14,087 bases of DNA from Lawsonibacter sp. (GTDB taxonomy: Bacteria; Bacillota; Clostridia; Oscillospirales; Oscillospiraceae): assembly GCA_020025455.1 (NCBI GenBank), contig JAHHSC010000031.1, forward strand, positions 1-14,087, in the 5' to 3' direction. The notes beneath the pieces are model-generated. The model did no database searches and was not told the DNA's origin. It was given only the letters and a program-made list of their open reading frames with translations. The first letter of the stretch is position 1; each line of letters begins with the position of its first letter. A program made the translations under genes and the position numbers. Positions 13,537 through 14,087 of the stretch are shown here, piece after piece.

Positions 13537-14087
13537 ATGAAACAAGAACAGCTGGGCCCTTACCTTCTCTCCTGGCCAAACGGGGTCTTTCCTCTGGGGG
13601 CAGACGCGCTGGCCCTGAGCGATTTCATCACCCTGCGCCCCCGTCAGAAGGTCTGTGACCTGGGCACAGGCAGCGGCGCTCTGCTCCTGCTGCTGGCCCG
13701 GCGGGAGCCATCCCTCTCGCTCACCGGCGTGGAGCTGGACCCGCTCTCCGCCCGTACCGCCCGCAGCAATTTGGTGCAGAACGGTCTGGACGGGGCGGTT
13801 ATCTGCGGGGATCTGCGTGAGAAAACCCTGCTCCCCGCAGGCCGCTTCGATCTGGTTATCTCCAACCCCCCCTATTTTCCAGTGGGCTCCGGCACCAGCG
13901 GCGGCCCTGCCCGCAGCGAAGAGAACTGCACCCTCGATGAGCTGTGCGCCGCCGCTGCCCGGCTGACACGCAACGGCGGGCGCTTTGCCCTGTGTCACCG
14001 ACCGGAGCGGCTGGTGGACGTGATGACCGCCCTGCGCGCGCACGGTCTGGAGCCAAAGCGGATGAAGCTCCTGTCCCACGGGCCGGG
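13537..14087 (+). CDS. trmN6: tRNA1(Val) (adenine-37-N6)-methyltransferase-like protein, 3' end outside the window
   Basis: The visible 183 residues form a Rossmann-fold, S-adenosylmethionine-dependent methyltransferase of the TrmN6/YfiC/YabB family, which adds a methyl group to N6 of A37 next to the anticodon. Motif I is CDLGTGSGALL (40-50), an acidic motif follows in GVELDPLSARTARSN (64-78), and the catalytic NPPY (110-113) is typical of adenine-N6 methyltransferases. The N-terminal stretch NGVFPLGADALALSDF (15-30) matches the family. The ATG follows GGGAGG by seven bases. The frame is open to the last base, so the gene continues to the right. Other NPPY methyltransferases are possible, but the adjacent rsmI supports the YabB assignment, since in Bacillus yabB lies near rsmI and abrB. 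Confidence 0.88.
   Translation, partial: MKQEQLGPYLLSWPNGVFPLGADALALSDFITLRPRQKVCDLGTGSGALLLLLARREPSLSLTGVELDPLSARTARSNLVQNGLDGAVICGDLREKTLLPAGRFDLVISNPPYFPVGSGTSGGPARSEENCTLDELCAAAARLTRNGGRFALCHRPERLVDVMTALRAHGLEPKRMKLLSHGP

Overview
The window is a GC-rich stretch of a low-drift housekeeping chromosome region from an endospore-forming member of the Firmicutes. Three things point there: spore maturation genes spmA/spmB, a CIRCE-controlled hrcA-grpE-dnaK-dnaJ operon with a DnaK of the Gram-positive type, and an AbrB/SpoVT-family regulator. High GC together with these genes suggests the Clostridia, most likely an Oscillospiraceae-like gut lineage (inference; no taxonomic search was possible). 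I see no insertion sequence, prophage, CRISPR array, integrase, toxin-antitoxin pair or defence cassette.

Left block, minus strand (1-2237): thiN (thiamine pyrophosphokinase), then smpB, ppiB (cyclophilin) and ssrA (tmRNA), read right to left. smpB and ssrA supply the two core parts of trans-translation, the rescue of stalled ribosomes, with ppiB between them. The tmRNA is complete, and its tag appears to end in YAYAA.

Second block, plus strand (2327-5880): a divergent promoter drives a NifS/IscS-type cysteine desulfurase, a MATE efflux protein and a COG1237-type metallo-beta-lactamase-fold hydrolase. The MATE and hydrolase genes overlap by four bases. A near-ideal intrinsic terminator closes the block.

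Third block, plus strand (5903-10885): a sigma-A promoter overlaps a perfect CIRCE operator, followed by hrcA, grpE, dnaK and dnaJ, the HrcA-repressed DnaK chaperone machine. A GC-rich hairpin without a U-tract lies between dnaK and dnaJ. A bidirectional terminator separates dnaJ from the convergent spmA-spmB pair.

Right block (10911-14087): spmA-spmB on the minus strand; abrB on the plus strand with its own sigma-A promoter; a bidirectional terminator; rsmI (16S rRNA C1402 2'-O-methyltransferase) on the minus strand; and, divergent from it, a trmN6/yabB-like methyltransferase that runs off the right edge. abrB and rsmI are convergent neighbours, as I recall them in Bacillus subtilis.

Overall this is conserved core genome. 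The points worth a second look are small: the tmRNA tag, the dnaK/dnaJ intercistronic hairpin, the CxxC...CxxC tail on AbrB, the metallo-hydrolase of unknown substrate, and the compact divergent promoters. I do not see convincing evidence for a new multi-gene system.
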